The notes beneath the pieces are model-generated. The model did not search any database and was not told where the DNA came from. It saw only the letters and a list, made by a program, of their open reading frames with translations. This document shows positions 23,773 through 31,988 of a stretch of 64,000 bases of DNA, piece after piece (within the stretch, counting starts at the first letter, position 1; each line of letters begins with the position of its first letter). The DNA is from Streptomyces sp. CA-210063 (GTDB taxonomy: Bacteria > Actinomycetota > Actinomycetes > Streptomycetales > Streptomycetaceae): contig NZ_CP102512.1 in NCBI RefSeq assembly GCF_024612015.1, forward strand, positions 2,108,001 to 2,172,000, given 5' to 3'. A program made the position numbers and the translations under genes.

Positions 23773-24122
23773 GTGGTGCGCTTTCTGGAGTGGGAGGTTC
23801 GGGGGGCTGGGTGAGTTCGTCGGCTGCGGGTGAGTGGGGGCTGGTCGCGCAGTTCCCCGCGCCCCTAAAAGATCAGGCCTGCGGGCCTAAAAGACCAGGC
23901 CCTGCGGGCCTGAAAGGCGTCGGGCCTGCGGGCCTGGGATCGGCAGGGCTGCGGGCCGAAAAGCACGGGGCGCAGCCCCTGCTCTTCAGGGGCGCGGGGA
24001 ACTGCGCGAGAAGCCCCACGCACCCGCACCCGCACCCGCACCCGCCGACGCAACCCCACCACCCGAGCCCTCCCGCGCACAGACCTGGGGCGCCCCGGTT
24101 CCGGTCGAGGCGCCCCAGGGGC
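23773..24122. repeat. Intergenic repeat block with long inverted arms
   Basis: This 350-bp gap has no gene. Two perfect 22-nt arms in inverted orientation (23845-23866 and 23988-24009), whose core is GCGCAGTTCCCCGCGCCCCT, enclose repeated short GGCCTGCGGGCCT-type hairpins near 23876-23935. The same arm occurs once at 35706-35727. CACCCG is repeated four times at about 24019-24042. The arms resemble interspersed intergenic repeats common in Streptomyces. In transcripts the block would fold into a large G+C stem and may act as a terminator for both converging genes. Confidence 0.7.
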
Positions 24123-25166
24123 TCATCCCACCCTGGTCTTCCCCTCCGGCACCAGCCCCTGGGCGACGAGTTCGTCGCGGACCAGGTCGGCGTAGACGGT
24201 CGCGCCGTGCACGGAGGTGTGGGTGTTGTCGCGCTTCTCGTTGTAGAGGTAGAGCGCCTTGGAACCTTCGGTGCCCAGGGACTCGACCAGCGCCTTCGTC
24301 CTGGCGGTGAGGTCGATCAGGGGTACGTCGTGGGCGGCCGCGACCGAGCGGGTGACCGCCGGGTGGTCGACGCCGAGGCCGTTGACCAGCAGGGCCGTGT
24401 TGTTGTTCAGGGTGCCGTCCGCGTTGAACCAGCGGCGGACGATCGGGGTGACCAGGACCGGCTTCCCGCCCTTCTCGCGGACGCCGGCGACCAGCGTTTC
24501 GAGGTTGGCCCGGTAGGTGGCCTCGTCGGTCTGCTTGTCGTTGTGGGCCAGCTGGATCAGGACCAGGTCGCCGCGCCGGATCTGCGGCTGGACGGTGGCC
24601 CACAGCCGGGAGTCGGCGAGGTAGGAGACCGTGCTCTCGCCGGAGTCGGCGTAGTTGGCGACCGAGACGCCCTTGCGGAGGTACTGCGGGAGTTGCTGGC
24701 CCCAGCCGGAGTACGGGTCGCCGGGCTGGTCACAGACCGTCGAGTCGCCGACGAGGAAGATCTGCCGGGCCCGCTTGGCCGGGGTCACGCGGATGTCGGC
24801 GAGGGCGGGTGCGGAGCCGCCGATGACGAGGTCCAGGCCGGGGGTGCCCTCGGCGCCGGTCGGCTCGCCCTCGGGGGTGCGGACGTTGACGGTGAAGCTG
24901 CGGGAGACGGGCTCGCCCGCCTCGGTGGCCGTCTCGGCGAGGAGCGTGCGGCGCGCCTCGCCGGTGACCTTGGTGCTCGCCGCGCTCTCACCGCCGAGGC
25001 GGACCGTCACGTCGTACGTGCCGGCGGGAACGGCGAAGTGGCAGGCGTTCGCGGCGCAGTTGTCCAGGCCGAGCGCGGGCCGGCCCTGGTGCGCCTGGGC
25101 CGGTACGGCCGACAGGGCGGTGCCCAGGGTCGCGGCCGTCAGCACGGCGACGGTGAAACGTCTCAT
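24123..25166 (-). CDS. Secreted rhamnogalacturonan acetylesterase (SGNH, CE12 type)
   Basis: A 347-residue protein with a clear signal peptide (RRFTVAVLTAATLGTALSAVPAQAH). A beta-rich N-terminal part (residues 30-125) precedes the SGNH hydrolase. That domain has FLVGDSTVCD with the nucleophile serine, the glycine block NYADSGESTVSYL, LIQLAHNDK, and the Asp-His pair in KRDNTHTSVHGA. The family removes acetyl groups from the rhamnogalacturonan I backbone so that the lyase can cut it. GGAGGAG precedes the ATG. It is divergent from the PL4 rhamnogalacturonan lyase and probably shares its control region. Confidence 0.9.
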   Translation of the reverse strand: MRRFTVAVLTAATLGTALSAVPAQAHQGRPALGLDNCAANACHFAVPAGTYDVTVRLGGESAASTKVTGEARRTLLAETATEAGEPVSRSFTVNVRTPEGEPTGAEGTPGLDLVIGGSAPALADIRVTPAKRARQIFLVGDSTVCDQPGDPYSGWGQQLPQYLRKGVSVANYADSGESTVSYLADSRLWATVQPQIRRGDLVLIQLAHNDKQTDEATYRANLETLVAGVREKGGKPVLVTPIVRRWFNADGTLNNNTALLVNGLGVDHPAVTRSVAAAHDVPLIDLTARTKALVESLGTEGSKALYLYNEKRDNTHTSVHGATVYADLVRDELVAQGLVPEGKTRVG

Positions 25167-25221
25167 TGCGGCTCCTCCGACAGGGATGACAAGACCCGGC
25201 GGCTGGACGGTACATCGTTTG

Positions 25222-25290
25222 GCAAGCGCTTTCTAGATCTCGGATCATTTTCACAAGATTGCCAACTTCCCTGCCACGAAAGCCCTTTCG
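25222..25290. promoter_or_regulatory. Operator-like palindromes between esterase and lyase genes
   Basis: GCAAGCGCTTTC at 25222-25233 contains the palindrome AAGCGCTT and matches 11 of 12 positions of the reversed site at 58213-58224 before the LacI gene. CGAAAG-CC-CTTTCG at 25277-25290 is a second perfect inverted repeat. Both lie in the 192-bp divergent promoter region, as expected for LacI-type control of pectin enzymes. Confidence 0.5.
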
Positions 25291-25358
25291 CGAAATCGAT
25301 TCAACTGTCACCCTTCCGAATCACCCGCACTCCCCCCACACCTTCGAGGAGGACCCCC

Positions 25359-27050
25359 ATGTCCGAATCCATCGACAGACCGACCGCACCCGGCCTCGGC
25401 CGTCGCGGTTTCGTCGTCGGCGCGGCGGCCACCGCCGCCGGCGCCGCGCTCGCCGGGCCGCTGGCCGGCACCGCCCGCGCCGCGGCCTTCGGCTACTCCG
25501 ACGACGGCACCCACTACGTCATCGACACCGGCGCGAACCTCGTGTTCAAGGTCAGGAAGAGCAACGGCGACCTGTCGTCGCTCGTCTACCGGGGCACGGA
25601 GTACCAGGGCTACGGCGGCATGAACTCGCACATCGAGTCCGGCCTCGGCAGCTCCACGGTCACCATCACGCAGTCCGGCTCGACGATCCTCGTCTCCGTC
25701 ACCTACGGCACGCTGAGGCACTACTACGCGGCCCGCAGCGGCGAGAACAACATCTACCTGTGGACCAACAAGGCCGACACCTCGGTCTCGGCGACCCGCT
25801 ACATCGTGCGCGTGAAGGCGGGCCTGTTCCTCAACGACGAGCCCGACTCGTACACCTACGCGCCCACCACCATCGAGGCCTCGGACGTGTTCAGGAAGTC
25901 CGACGGCCAGACCCGCTCGAAGCACTTCTCCAAACTGCGGGTCATGGACTACAACTACGTCGGCTGGTCGGCGAACGGCGTCGGCCTGTGGATGGTCCGC
26001 AGCAACCACGAGAAGGCCTCCGGCGGCCCCTTCTACCGTTCCCTGCTGCGCCACCAGAGCGCGGACGGCGGCGGTCTCTACGAGATCCTGTACTACGGGC
26101 AGAACCAGACCGAGGAGCAGCGGTTCGGCCTCCAGGGCCCGTACGTCATCGCCTTCACGGACGGCGGTGCCCCCTCCTCGTCGCTGTTCCCGGGCACGCT
26201 GACCACCTCGTGGGCGGACTCGCTCGGCCTGTCCGGGTACGTCGCCGCGAGCGGCCGGGGCCGGGTGGCGGGTGTCGGCATCACCGGGCGGAACACGTCG
26301 TACGCGTACACCGTGGGGCTCGCCAACTCGGCGGCGCAGTACTGGGGTTCGGCTCGGGCGTCGGACGGCTACTTCGCCATCTCCGGGGTTCTTCCGGGGA
26401 CGTACACGCTCACCGTCTTCAAGGGTGAACTGGCGGTCCACACGACCTCGGTGACGGTCACGGCGGGCGGTACGACGACCCTGAACTCGATCGCGATCCC
26501 GTCGTCGAACGACCCGTCCAACGCGAGCGCGATCTGGCGGATCAACGACTGGAACGGCACGCCGAGCGGCTTCAAGAACGCCGACCTGATGACGTACGCG
26601 CATCCGTCGGACGCCCGGGCCGCCGCCTGGACCGGCAACGTGGTGATCGGCAGCGGCACCGAGACCTCCGCCTTCCCCTGCTACCTCTGGAAGGACGTGA
26701 ACAGCGGTCTCCTCGTCTACTTCCGGCTGACCGCCGCGCAGGCCGCCGCCGCGCACACGCTGCGCATCGGTGTGACGACGGCCTACGCCAACGGCCGGCC
26801 GCAGGTCGTCGTCAACGACACCTGGACGTCGGCCATCCCCTCCCCGCCCACCCAGCCGAACACCCGGTCCCTGACCAACGGGTCCTACCGGGGCAACAAC
26901 CACACGTTCACCTACAGCGTCCCGGCGTCCGCCTGGCTGACGGACACGAGCCAGTACAACGTGCTGAAGATCAACGTGGTGAGCGGGTCGGGGTCGACGT
27001 CCTATCTGAGTGCCGGGACGTCGATCGACGCGATCGATCTGCTCGGCTGA
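25359..27050 (+). CDS. Secreted rhamnogalacturonan lyase (PL4 type)
   Basis: A 563-residue protein with a twin-arginine signal (GRRGFVVGAAATAAGAALAG). Three regions follow: the catalytic beta-sandwich (about 45-325), a fibronectin-like domain (about 328-395, GYVAASGRGRVAGVGITG to TLNSIAIPS), and a jelly-roll domain (about 400-563, WRINDWNGTPSGFKNADLMTYAHPSDARAAAWTG). This is the three-domain build of family 4 rhamnogalacturonan lyases, which split the Rha-GalA linkage of the pectin backbone by beta-elimination. GAGGAGGA lies before the ATG at 25359. Only 7 bp separate its stop from the convergent GH43 gene. Confidence 0.9.
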   Translation: MSESIDRPTAPGLGRRGFVVGAAATAAGAALAGPLAGTARAAAFGYSDDGTHYVIDTGANLVFKVRKSNGDLSSLVYRGTEYQGYGGMNSHIESGLGSSTVTITQSGSTILVSVTYGTLRHYYAARSGENNIYLWTNKADTSVSATRYIVRVKAGLFLNDEPDSYTYAPTTIEASDVFRKSDGQTRSKHFSKLRVMDYNYVGWSANGVGLWMVRSNHEKASGGPFYRSLLRHQSADGGGLYEILYYGQNQTEEQRFGLQGPYVIAFTDGGAPSSSLFPGTLTTSWADSLGLSGYVAASGRGRVAGVGITGRNTSYAYTVGLANSAAQYWGSARASDGYFAISGVLPGTYTLTVFKGELAVHTTSVTVTAGGTTTLNSIAIPSSNDPSNASAIWRINDWNGTPSGFKNADLMTYAHPSDARAAAWTGNVVIGSGTETSAFPCYLWKDVNSGLLVYFRLTAAQAAAAHTLRIGVTTAYANGRPQVVVNDTWTSAIPSPPTQPNTRSLTNGSYRGNNHTFTYSVPASAWLTDTSQYNVLKINVVSGSGSTSYLSAGTSIDAIDLLG

Positions 27051-27057
27051 ACACTCG

Positions 27058-28470
27058 TCATGTCCCGCGCGTCCACTGCTGGTTCGTCCCTCCGTTGCAC
27101 GTGTACGTGATGACGGCGGCCGAGTCGGCGGTGGACGCGCCGTTCACGTCCAGGCACTCGCCGGTCGCCCGGGACTTGATGTTCACGTAGGAGCCGGTGG
27201 TCGTGACCGACCACTGCTGGCTCGTCGCCGAGGAGTCGCAGTTCTCCTGGGTGACCGTGTTGGCGTTCTCCTGGACGCACAGGGAGCTGTGACGGGTCAT
27301 CAGCTGGTAGTAGCCGCTGCCGACGGACTTGAACCAGTACTTCTGGTTGTTTCCGCTGTTGCAGGTGTACTGCTTGAGCTGCGCGGCCGCCCACTGCGAC
27401 TGGCTGGTGACATCGGCGCACTTGGAGGAGTGGCGGGCGATCAGCGTGTTGTAGGTGGCACTGGTACCGCTGATCGTGCCGGTGGCGGTGTCGATCGTGA
27501 CCTCCGGCGCCCAGGACATGGACATCGTGGTGGAGGTCGGGAAGGTCAGCGGCAGCCAGACATAACGGGAGTCGTTGACCGTGCCGCCGAAGGAGTTGCC
27601 CCAGCGGTCGCCCATGTACAGGTACGAGGTGGTCGACGTGCCCTGCACGGGCAGGACGTACGCGGTCTGCGAGCCGAAGGTCGTCGAGTCGCCGATGTTC
27701 GCCATGGCCGTCCAGGGGCCCGCGATGTTGGTGGCGGTGGCGTACTGCTGCTGGTTGGGGTTCCAACCGGTCGCGCCCGAGGTCAGCATGAAGTAGACGC
27801 CGCCCCGCTTGAACAGGGCCGGGGCCTCGCGGTGGCCGCCGTGCCAGGGGTCGGCGACGAGGGCGGCGATGCCGGTGTAGTCGGCGGTGAGCCGGTAGAT
27901 CTGGAGGTCGTAGTTCTCGCGGGCCGCCGAGATCATGTAGCCGGTGCCGTCGGTGTCCACGAAGACGGTGATGTCACGGGACATGTGCTGGCCGAGCGGA
28001 CGGAAGCTGCCCCGCCAGGTGTAGTTCCCGTCGACGGTGTCGGAGACGGCGACGGCCGCACGGGCCTCGCTGTAGTCGACGCCGTTCTCCTTGTGCATCC
28101 ACATCACGAACTTGCCGGTGGCCGCGTTGTACATGACCTTCGGCCGCTCGATGTTGGCGGTCGCCAGCTCCGGGTCGGTGGCCTCGGTCAGGACGTTGTT
28201 GCGGAACTCCCAGGTCTTCAGGTCCGTGGAGCGGTAGGCCGACACGTACCGGAAGGTGTTGTCGGAGTTCCGGTGCTCGCCGAACCAGTAGTAGTACGAG
28301 CCGACCTTGATGACCCCGCCACCGTGGGCGTGCAGGGCGTTGCCCGAAGTGTCCTTGAACTGCGTGCCGTTGGGAATCGTCTGCGGCGCCGCCTGGGCGG
28401 GGCCGGCGGTGACGAGGGCGCCGGCCAGCGCCAGACAGAGCGCGAGGAGCATCGCGTACGCACGTCTCAT
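27058..28470 (-). CDS. Secreted GH43 enzyme with ricin-type CBM13, probable exo-beta-1,3-galactanase
   Basis: A 470-residue protein with a signal peptide (MLLALCLALAGALVTAGPAQAA). The five-bladed propeller carries ALHAHGGGVIKVGSYYYWFGEHR and the acid glutamate in GGHREAPALFKRGG. These are typical of GH43 subfamily 24, in which the usual base aspartate is absent and a glutamine is used. The C-terminal 130 residues form a ricin-type carbohydrate-binding module with QKYWF, SQQWSV and NQQWTR repeats. The likely job is trimming galactan from type II arabinogalactan side chains. Other GH43 activities are possible. It is 11 bp downstream of another GH43 gene, in the same operon. Confidence 0.85.
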   Translation of the reverse strand: MRRAYAMLLALCLALAGALVTAGPAQAAPQTIPNGTQFKDTSGNALHAHGGGVIKVGSYYYWFGEHRNSDNTFRYVSAYRSTDLKTWEFRNNVLTEATDPELATANIERPKVMYNAATGKFVMWMHKENGVDYSEARAAVAVSDTVDGNYTWRGSFRPLGQHMSRDITVFVDTDGTGYMISAARENYDLQIYRLTADYTGIAALVADPWHGGHREAPALFKRGGVYFMLTSGATGWNPNQQQYATATNIAGPWTAMANIGDSTTFGSQTAYVLPVQGTSTTSYLYMGDRWGNSFGGTVNDSRYVWLPLTFPTSTTMSMSWAPEVTIDTATGTISGTSATYNTLIARHSSKCADVTSQSQWAAAQLKQYTCNSGNNQKYWFKSVGSGYYQLMTRHSSLCVQENANTVTQENCDSSATSQQWSVTTTGSYVNIKSRATGECLDVNGASTADSAAVITYTCNGGTNQQWTRGT

Positions 28471-28481
28471 CTCAGCTGTCC

Positions 28482-29573
28482 TTACCGGGCGTTCGGGGTG
28501 GATGTGTCGGCCACGGGGATGCCGAAGTCGGGGGTGCCGTCGGGCTTCCAGCCGAGGCGCTGGATGCGGGTGTGCCGGTTGGGGTCGTTGAGCGGGTCGC
28601 CGACGATGTCCTTGTACTGGCGGGCGTGGTAGACGAGGACGTCGGTGCGGCCGTCCTCGGCGACGGTGAAGCTGTTGTGGCCCGGCCCGTACTGCTTGGT
28701 GGTGTCGTTGCTGGTGAAGACCGGCGTGGGGGACTTGGACCAGTTCGCGGGGTCCATGAGGTCGGCGTCCGCGTCGATGGTCAGCAGGCCCATGCAGTAG
28801 TTGAAGTCGGTCGCGCTCGCCGAGTACGTCATGAAGAGACGCCCGTTGCGCTTGATGACGGACGGCCCCTCGTTGACCTTGAATCCGATGACCTCCCAGT
28901 CCAACTCCGGGGTGGTGAGGCGTACCTGAGGGCCCGTCAGGGTCAGCGGGTCGGCCATCCTGGACAGCCAGACCGCGGTGTTGTTGTTCATCCCGGGCTC
29001 GTGCTGCGCCCACGCGAGGTAGCGGGAGCCCCGGTGGGTGAAGGTGGTGGCGTCCAGGGAGAACGTCTCCCAGGCGGTCTTCAGCTGCCCCCGCTCGACC
29101 CAGGTGCCCTTGAACGGGTTTGAGTGGGAGTTCTCCAGGACCCAGATCCGGATCGCCCAGATGTCCTCGGCGGGCGCGGAGGCGAAGTAGATGTACCACT
29201 TGCCGTCGATGCGGTGGATCTCCGGCGCCCAGATGTGCGCGCCCATCACGCCCGTCTCGTGCTTGCGCCAGATCACGGACTCGGCGGCCGTCGACAGCCC
29301 GCGCAGGGTGCGGGATCTGCGCAGGATGATCCGGTCGTACTCGGGCGCGGTCGCCGTGAAGTAGTAGAAGCCGTCGGTGTGCCGGTTGATGTGCGGGTCG
29401 GCACGGTTGCGGACCAGCGGGTTGACGTACGGCGCGGCGGCGCCCGGCCCTGCCGGGGAGCTCGCCGCGTGGGCGACGGTGGCGGGCAGGGCGGTGAGGG
29501 CGCCCGCGGCCAGGGCGCCCTTCAGGAGCAGCCTTCGGTTGGGGGGCTCGGGGAGGTCGTGCTCGCGGCTCAT
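28482..29573 (-). CDS. Secreted GH43 alpha-L-arabinofuranosidase (subfamily 26 type)
   Basis: A 363-residue protein with a twin-arginine-like signal (PNRRLLLKGALAAGALTALPATVAHA). The propeller starts PYVNPLVRNRADPHINRHTDGFYYFTA, where the RADPHI aspartate is the likely base. GAHIWAPEIHRIDGKWYIYFA and VNEGPSVIKRNGRLFMTYSAS provide the other acidic residues. It resembles the streptomycete exo-acting arabinofuranosidases that release arabinose from linear arabinan. The ATG at 29573 fits the signal better than an earlier GTG-type start. With the downstream galactanase it forms a side-chain-trimming pair. Confidence 0.87.
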   Translation of the reverse strand: MSREHDLPEPPNRRLLLKGALAAGALTALPATVAHAASSPAGPGAAAPYVNPLVRNRADPHINRHTDGFYYFTATAPEYDRIILRRSRTLRGLSTAAESVIWRKHETGVMGAHIWAPEIHRIDGKWYIYFASAPAEDIWAIRIWVLENSHSNPFKGTWVERGQLKTAWETFSLDATTFTHRGSRYLAWAQHEPGMNNNTAVWLSRMADPLTLTGPQVRLTTPELDWEVIGFKVNEGPSVIKRNGRLFMTYSASATDFNYCMGLLTIDADADLMDPANWSKSPTPVFTSNDTTKQYGPGHNSFTVAEDGRTDVLVYHARQYKDIVGDPLNDPNRHTRIQRLGWKPDGTPDFGIPVADTSTPNAR

Positions 29574-29770
29574 GCGGTCTGCCTCTCTGCAGATTGCTGC
29601 ACGTGGGGGGACACAAAAGAAAACAGAATCGTTCGACATTTCGCACAAGATCTGTCATTCCGAACGGCTGAAAGGTAAGGGTGTGTTACGCGGAGGTCAA
29701 CGGGTCGGACGAGACGAACTACAAGCGAAATTTCTGTTATCGAGGCGGGCCCCGGACCGTCTCCGATGTC

Positions 29771-31891
29771 GTGCGCAGCCAAACCCACAAGACAGCAGCG
29801 GCAGCCGGAGCTCTGGCGGTCACCGCCCTCATGCTCGGTGCCCCGACCGCGACCGCCGCCGGCCCCCGCGATGCGACCGCCGACGTACTGGCCGGGCGGA
29901 ACGTCACGCTCGCCGGTGACACGGTGGTGACCGTGCCGTCCGGAACCACCAGGTACGACGGCGTGTTCAGCGGGACGGGCACGCTCACCGTGCGCGGCTC
30001 CGGAACGCTGGTCCTCACCAAGGACAGCGACTTCACCCTGCCGAAGTCCCGGCAGCGGCAGACCGTGAAGACGCTCGGCGGCAACCACCCGTACGTCACC
30101 GTCACCAACCCGGACCCACCGGCCGTGACCGTCGAGAAGGGCGCGACCCTCCAGTACGGCAACGGCGGCGGGACCGGCCTGATCGGCCACTTCCCTTACA
30201 ACACCCCGGCGTTCCGGCTCAACCAGGACAACATCCGGGTCGACGGCACCCTGCGGCTCTCCCTGAAGGACGTCCAGTACAACCTGGGCACCATCAGCGG
30301 CTCCGGCCTGGTCACCCAGCCGAGGTTCCTCTGGGCCACCTGGGACCTCTCGGGCACCCACCCCTTCACCGGAGTCATCGACAACGGCACGCAGGTGAAC
30401 GCCGGACGCCCGGAGTTCGCGACCTCGCTGCCGAGTGCGCGCAAGGTCCTCAACCAGGGCACCTGGACCGTGGACACCCCGCTGGGCCAGACCGTCACCC
30501 AGGGCATGGACTTCTACCAGCGCGAGTACGGCAGCGACATCAACGTCCAGTCGCGGCCCGGCAGCAAGGTGATCCTCACCGGCCAGTACAGCTGGTCGAA
30601 CCAGGGCGGCGACACCAACCCCTCGCTCAGCGACCCCGCCCTGAACTGGACGCCCGCACGCAAGAACGTCAACAAGCGCGGCACCAACATCAAGGGCGCG
30701 AACGTCCAGTGGGGCGACGGCACCACGAACAAGATCTTCATGCCGGGCACCGCCGAGACCGTCTACATCAATCTGCTGGCGGCACGTTCGCGTTCACTGC
30801 TCACGTTCGACTACAACGGGCCGGTGACGCTCGGAGCCCCCATCGGCGGTGGTGTTTTCCACGACACCCTCTCCGCGCCCGGCGCCGGGGACATCGTCAT
30901 CAAGGGGACGAAGGGCAACGACGTCACCTTCGCGGCCGTCCAGTACTACAACGGCTCGACGACGGTCGAGAAGGGCGCGGTGCTGCGGCTGGGCAGCGGC
31001 AGGTCCGGCGGCGACGGCGGGCTGTACACCAAGGGCGACCTCTACAAGGTGGTCAACAACGGTTCGCTGATCGTCCGCAACGTCTCGAAGCCCGTGACGC
31101 TGTCGCGCGTCGGCGGCAGCGGCTCGTTCACACAGTCGGGCACGGCCACCACGACCCTGACGGGCGGCGCGGTGACGTACACCGGCACGACGACCGTCAC
31201 CAAGGGCACGCTGGCGCTCCGCTCGGGAGCGACCCTCAGCCGCAGCAAGACCATTCGGCTCACCACCGCCGGGGCGAAGCTCGACGTGGGCACCGCCGGA
31301 CTGAAGGTGACCAGGTCGCTGTCCGGCAAGGGCACGGTGAAGGGCTCGGTGACCAACGCGGGCGCGGTCGTGGCAGGCCTCACAGTGACCGGCGGCTACA
31401 CCCAGACCAAGCAGGGCGAACTGGTGCTGTGGGAGAAGCCGTTGAAGGTGAGCGGGGCGGTGAGGCTGGCCGGTGACCTGGACTTCGCGGCCCTGGGCGC
31501 CGTCGGCGGGCCCGGCGAGAAGATCACCGTGATCGACCACAAGGGCAAGGGCAAGAACGCCGGTACGTTCACCGGGCTGCGCGAGGGCGCCAAGGTGAAG
31601 CTCGCCGACAGCACGTACAGGATCAGCTACAAGGGCGGCGACGGCAACGACGTCGTCCTGACCACGGCGAAGGCGAGCCCGTCACCGGCCGTCAAGGCCG
31701 CCGCCGGCTCCGGTTCCGACACCGACGCCCAGGACACCCGTACGCAGAACGCGAGCGCCTCCGCCGACAGCGGGTTCGGCTGGTGGCCGTACGCACTCGC
31801 CCTCGCCATGCTGTCCGGGCTGCTGGTACCGGTGAGCCGGCGCCGCAGGAACAACCGACGCCGGGGCGGACGACACGCGGCCACCGGCTGA
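29771..31891 (+). CDS. Surface-anchored autotransporter-like beta-helix protein
   Basis: A 706-residue protein if started at the GTG at 29771, which directly precedes a good signal peptide (HKTAAAAGALAVTALMLGAPTATAAG). An upstream GTG at 29681 is possible but gives an odd leader. The body is made of short beta-strand repeats rich in Gly, Thr and Val (GVFSGTGTLTVRGSGTLVLTKDS, TTVTKGTLALRSGATLSRSKTIRLTTAG), like the passenger repeats of autotransporters. There is no outer-membrane barrel. It ends with a hydrophobic helix (WWPYALALAMLSGLLVPV) and a basic tail RRRRNNRRRGGRH, with no LPXTG motif. A pectin-binding or beta-helical enzymatic role is possible. Confidence 0.75.
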   Translation: MRSQTHKTAAAAGALAVTALMLGAPTATAAGPRDATADVLAGRNVTLAGDTVVTVPSGTTRYDGVFSGTGTLTVRGSGTLVLTKDSDFTLPKSRQRQTVKTLGGNHPYVTVTNPDPPAVTVEKGATLQYGNGGGTGLIGHFPYNTPAFRLNQDNIRVDGTLRLSLKDVQYNLGTISGSGLVTQPRFLWATWDLSGTHPFTGVIDNGTQVNAGRPEFATSLPSARKVLNQGTWTVDTPLGQTVTQGMDFYQREYGSDINVQSRPGSKVILTGQYSWSNQGGDTNPSLSDPALNWTPARKNVNKRGTNIKGANVQWGDGTTNKIFMPGTAETVYINLLAARSRSLLTFDYNGPVTLGAPIGGGVFHDTLSAPGAGDIVIKGTKGNDVTFAAVQYYNGSTTVEKGAVLRLGSGRSGGDGGLYTKGDLYKVVNNGSLIVRNVSKPVTLSRVGGSGSFTQSGTATTTLTGGAVTYTGTTTVTKGTLALRSGATLSRSKTIRLTTAGAKLDVGTAGLKVTRSLSGKGTVKGSVTNAGAVVAGLTVTGGYTQTKQGELVLWEKPLKVSGAVRLAGDLDFAALGAVGGPGEKITVIDHKGKGKNAGTFTGLREGAKVKLADSTYRISYKGGDGNDVVLTTAKASPSPAVKAAAGSGSDTDAQDTRTQNASASADSGFGWWPYALALAMLSGLLVPVSRRRRNNRRRGGRHAATG

Positions 31892-31922
31892 GACCGGCAT
31901 ATCGAGGAATGAGAAAGAGCCC

Positions 31923-31963
31923 GGGCGGGCGGTCGCTGTACGGGGGTCAGCGGCCGCCCGCCC
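31923..31963. terminator. Hairpin terminator between convergent genes
   Basis: GGGCGGGCGGTCGCTG (31923-31938) pairs with CAGCGGCCGCCCGCCC (31948-31963) over 16 bp with one wobble and a 9-nt loop. It lies between the beta-helix protein stop and the permease stop. Confidence 0.8.
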
Positions 31964-31988
31964 GTCTCATGGGATACCGGGGGTGCGC

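Noticed and set aside
24019..24042. CACCCG repeats considered as part of a CRISPR or microsatellite locus
   Set aside because: Four 6-nt units without spacers are just a short tandem repeat; no CRISPR-like repeat-spacer pattern occurs in the window.
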